22,951 nt of DNA from an uncultured Collinsella sp. (GTDB lineage: Bacteria > Actinomycetota > Coriobacteriia > Coriobacteriales > Coriobacteriaceae), in NCBI GenBank assembly GCA_900547345.1, contig URGG01000020.1, positions 1 through 22,951 of the forward strand, in the 5' to 3' direction. The notes beneath the pieces were generated by a model. It was not told where the DNA came from. It did no database searches and was given only the letters and a program-made list of their open reading frames with translations. The translations under genes and the position numbers were made by a program. Within the stretch, counting starts at the first letter, position 1; every line of letters begins with the position of its first letter. This document shows, in pieces, positions 20,454 to 22,951 of this stretch.

Positions 20454-22097
20454 TTACTCCTGCTCGGACTCCTCAGCCTGCTTACGGCTGCGGATGAGGT
20501 GCGCCACGCCGATGACGAGCACCGCGCCACCAGCGATCCAAGTGAAGGTCACGCCGTTGAGACCGGTGAGGGGGAGGCCGGAGCCCTTCTTGTTCTGGAC
20601 GGTAAGAGTGACGGTGCCGCTATCAAAGGAGGGGGTGGCGACGAGGTCAGAGCCATTCTTGGATGTGGTCACCTGCAGCGCATTCGCGCCCTCGTTCTGA
20701 TCAAGACCCGTGGCAGTAATGGTGAACGTGAAATCGGACAGGGTGTTATAGCCGTCGAGCGTATGGGTCTCCTTGACCGTATAGGTGCCAGCATCGAGGC
20801 CCTTGACGCTGATTTCGCCCTTATCATCAGTCGTAAACTCATAAGCAGTATCGCCAAAAGAGCCGTCCTCTTGGACATACTGGATGCCAGTACCCTCGTC
20901 GGCACCGGTCGCCTGGATGGTGAACTTTACGCCCGAGAGCTTAACGTCGGAATCAGCAGAGTCTTCCTTGACGAGCTTGAGTGCATAGGTGCAGTCGCGC
21001 ACGGTGTCGGGCACGGATTCGCCCTTGCCATCATGGCCGGGGTTGTTGGAGTAGATGAGCTTGACGGTATTCTCATTGCCCTCGCCACCGACAACGACCT
21101 TTTTAGCCTTGGCGGGATCAAGTTTGGCGGTGTAGGTCACAACGATCTTGGAATTCGGCGTGACGGTTGCGCCCGAACTCTTAAGATCATCGAACGTGAC
21201 AGTCAGAAGGTTATTGCCGTTCTCCTGGTCGTAGGAAACAGCGTACTTGTCAGGATCAATCTTAGCCCCATCGACCTTAACCTCAACAGAAGCCTGATTG
21301 GCAGTCAGGCCGGCAGAGAGCTCGTCATGGAACTGATAGTAATACGTATCGAATGTATCGACGTTCTTAGCGACGGTACCGGTAAGCTGGTACTCAACAT
21401 TCTGGCCCATCTGGGAGTCAGCCTTGTCGGCCCAATTGCTGTTGGACTTGTCGTCCATGACCTTCTTCTCGACCGTGGGGATGTCCGTCTTCTCGGCAAC
21501 CTCCACAGCACTGCCGCCCACGACGGCGAAAATCGGCGAGGTACCGGTCTGCTTCTTATCGGCGTAATTGTCCTTGGCTCCAATCGATGCGGCGTCGGTC
21601 ATGAACAGGTAATACCCCTTGTTCGTGGCGGTAAAGGCGGCGCCGGCATCAAAAGCCTCACCGGTCGGGGGCACGGCTTTTTCGACAGCCAGGGCAATCT
21701 TATTGAGAAGATTATCCTTCTCCACGACCGTGGTAGCAGTGGTATCCGCAATCGTCTTGGAAAGGTAGTCGGCAACCTCCTGCGCGGTCGAGGCATCGGA
21801 GATGCCCGACCCGCTCTCGCCCTTAAGGACCCCCAGGACGGCATCCTCCGCTTCATCGCTCGCCCAGCTGACATTGGACACGACCTTCTTTCCGTCCTTG
21901 TCCAAGACATCGGCCTTAAAGATCTGATACGCCTTGAACTTGGTGGCTCCGTTGTTCGCGTTCTGCGTGATGGTGATGGTGTTGTCGCCCTCCGCAGCAA
22001 ACGCCATGGTCACCGGGGCCATAACTCCGCCGAAGCTCAACGCTGCTGTGAGGCCGGCGGTTACTGCCAGGCGTGCGATGTTCTTGCTCATGCTCAT
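20454..22097 (-). CDS. Major pilin with isopeptide-forming Cna-type domains and LPLTG anchor
   Basis: 547 residues. Signal peptide at the N-terminus (basic start, then LAVTAGLTAALSFGGV and a cut near AFAAEGD). An N-terminal domain carries KAYQIFKADV; a fimbrial D2-type domain starts near IPTVEKKVMDD, where the Lys pair is a candidate sortase acceptor (pilin motif). A CnaB-like domain near the C-terminus has the E-box YTVKETHTLDGY, whose Glu supports an intramolecular isopeptide bond. The sorting signal is LPLTG (508-512), then a hydrophobic helix and a basic tail (RSRKQ). GGAGG eight bases before the ATG at 22097 sets the start; a longer frame from 22163 is not used. It should form the pilus shaft. 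Confidence 0.93.
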   Translation of the reverse strand: MSMSKNIARLAVTAGLTAALSFGGVMAPVTMAFAAEGDNTITITQNANNGATKFKAYQIFKADVLDKDGKKVVSNVSWASDEAEDAVLGVLKGESGSGISDASTAQEVADYLSKTIADTTATTVVEKDNLLNKIALAVEKAVPPTGEAFDAGAAFTATNKGYYLFMTDAASIGAKDNYADKKQTGTSPIFAVVGGSAVEVAEKTDIPTVEKKVMDDKSNSNWADKADSQMGQNVEYQLTGTVAKNVDTFDTYYYQFHDELSAGLTANQASVEVKVDGAKIDPDKYAVSYDQENGNNLLTVTFDDLKSSGATVTPNSKIVVTYTAKLDPAKAKKVVVGGEGNENTVKLIYSNNPGHDGKGESVPDTVRDCTYALKLVKEDSADSDVKLSGVKFTIQATGADEGTGIQYVQEDGSFGDTAYEFTTDDKGEISVKGLDAGTYTVKETHTLDGYNTLSDFTFTITATGLDQNEGANALQVTTSKNGSDLVATPSFDSGTVTLTVQNKKGSGLPLTGLNGVTFTWIAGGAVLVIGVAHLIRSRKQAEESEQE

Positions 22098-22205
22098 CTT
22101 CTTTTCCTCCGTTTTCCGGTTGGTTCTCATTCGATCGGTCATCGTCTGTCTGTGTCTTAGCATCTGCTTCGCTATGTCTCGCCCCGCTCTCTGTGGGGCT
22201 GCCAG

Positions 22206-22951
22206 CTACTCTTTATGGCTGCCACCTCCCCGCTTGACCAGGAGCGCGACCACGATGAGCGCGGCTCCGGCGACCGCTGCGGCGGCCGCGGCGTACATTG
22301 CCATATCACCAGTCGAGGGCATAAAGCCTCCGGTGAAGATGCTAGGGGGCGTGCCGGCGGGCGAGTTGATGATCGACGCCTCCAGACTGCCCGTCGACCC
22401 GTCCGCGCTGTCGGCGCGCAGGGGCGACTCGGCCGTGATGGTGAGCTTGGGCTTGGCGGCGGCAACCTGGTCGACGTCCAGGCCCTCGGCCTTGACCGTC
22501 ACGGAGCGCGTGCCCTCAAAGGCGGTGTAGCCCTTGGGCGCCTTGAGCTCGCGGACCTCCAGCTTGCCCGAGTCCACGCCCGAGACGGTCACGCGGCCGT
22601 CCTCGCCCGTGGTGACGGTGGCCTTACCCTCCGCATCCCACGTGCCGTCGGCCGCCAGCGTGCGACCGCGGTCGTCGGCGATGCTCAGGACCGCCCCGGC
22701 AAGCGGCTTGTCGCCGTCGCTGCCGCGCTTGGTGAGCGCGAGATCCCAGGTGTAGGCGCACGCATCGTCGCTCGGCGTGTGGGTAAAGCCGGCATCGCCG
22801 GACTGGTCGGCAAAGGGAGAGCGCGGGTAGCGCAGGTAGACCTCGTTGGGGTTGCCCTTCGCGATGCCGTGGCTGCATGCGCTGTTGAGCGGCGCATTGT
22901 ACACGGCGACCACGCGGGCGCCCGCGGTAAAGGCGTCGGCCCCGCCGAGCG
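22206..22951 (-). CDS. Minor or tip pilin/adhesin, C-terminal part (cut by the window edge)
   Basis: The frame is open to the window edge, so only about 248 C-terminal residues are visible and the true start is upstream. A CnaB/SpaA-like prealbumin domain is present: LALTKRGSDGDKPLAGAVLS, a Gly-rich middle, then GKLEVRELKAPKGYTAF with an E-box Glu. The sorting signal is MPSTG rather than LPxTG, followed by a membrane helix (AAAAAAVAGAALIVVALLVK) and a basic tail. Position before the major pilin and class C sortase suggests a tip or minor pilin. 108 bases separate it from the next gene, with only a short GCCCC/GGGGC hairpin, so co-transcription is likely. Confidence 0.88.
   Translation of the reverse strand, partial: LGGADAFTAGARVVAVYNAPLNSACSHGIAKGNPNEVYLRYPRSPFADQSGDAGFTHTPSDDACAYTWDLALTKRGSDGDKPLAGAVLSIADDRGRTLAADGTWDAEGKATVTTGEDGRVTVSGVDSGKLEVRELKAPKGYTAFEGTRSVTVKAEGLDVDQVAAAKPKLTITAESPLRADSADGSTGSLEASIINSPAGTPPSIFTGGFMPSTGDMAMYAAAAAAVAGAALIVVALLVKRGGGSHKE

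Noticed and set aside
20337..22160. 607-codon + strand frame antisense to the major pilin
   Set aside because: The minus strand has a signal peptide, Cna motifs and LPLTG with a good ribosome binding site; the + frame has none.
22098..22205. Terminator between the two pilin genes
   Set aside because: Only a 5-bp GCCCC/GGGGC stem with a 9-base loop and no T-run; too weak to call.

Overview
The window looks like chromosome from a high-GC, anaerobic gut actinobacterium of the class Coriobacteriia, probably Collinsella or a close relative. This is inferred from protein character, GC content, the gatCAB and tmRNA types and the sortase pilus locus; no database search was run. It joins the right-hand end of a prophage to a stretch of host chromosome.

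Prophage end (1-4400, all + strand). The first 2.1 kb holds most of a diversity-generating retroelement (DGR) in the same order as the Bordetella phage BPP-1 system: an Avd-like accessory protein, a non-coding template repeat rich in Asn (AAC) codons, a structured spacer and a reverse transcriptase with a YMDD active site. The variable target gene should lie just left of base 1. After it come a small helical protein, a membrane-anchored coiled-coil protein, a small holin-like membrane protein, an amidase endolysin with a C-terminal SH3-like domain, and a small membrane-anchored protein. A strong terminator closes the phage block. Immediately beyond lies the 3' end of the host tmRNA gene (ssrA, minus strand, 4401-4764), so the phage very probably integrated into ssrA.

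Host region 1 (4.9-15.2 kb): an acidic helical protein of unknown function; a ribbon-helix-helix/PIN toxin-antitoxin pair with an operator palindrome at its promoter; a two-gene operon of a small DUF6110-like membrane protein and a P1B-type ATPase with an SCA metal-site motif, which resembles the FezB ferrosome ATPase; a heterodimeric ABC exporter-fold transporter divergent from an AraC-family regulator, an arrangement like YbtA-YbtP-YbtQ siderophore loci; and a solitary AAA ATPase of the DUF4143 type. The ATPase operon and the ABC/AraC block lie back to back and could together form an iron-handling neighbourhood.

Intergenic repeats (15.16-15.71 kb): CRP-like boxes nested in a long inverted repeat, a 27-base palindrome related to one at 9.0 kb, two ~100-bp imperfect direct repeats, and a 41-bp inverted repeat enclosing the gat terminator.

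Host region 2 (15.7-22.95 kb, minus strand): the tightly overlapping gatC-gatA-gatB operon for tRNA-dependent amidation, then a sortase pilus cluster read as minor/tip pilin (cut by the window edge), major LPLTG pilin and class C sortase. An intrinsic terminator between the major pilin and the sortase gene probably sets their relative expression.
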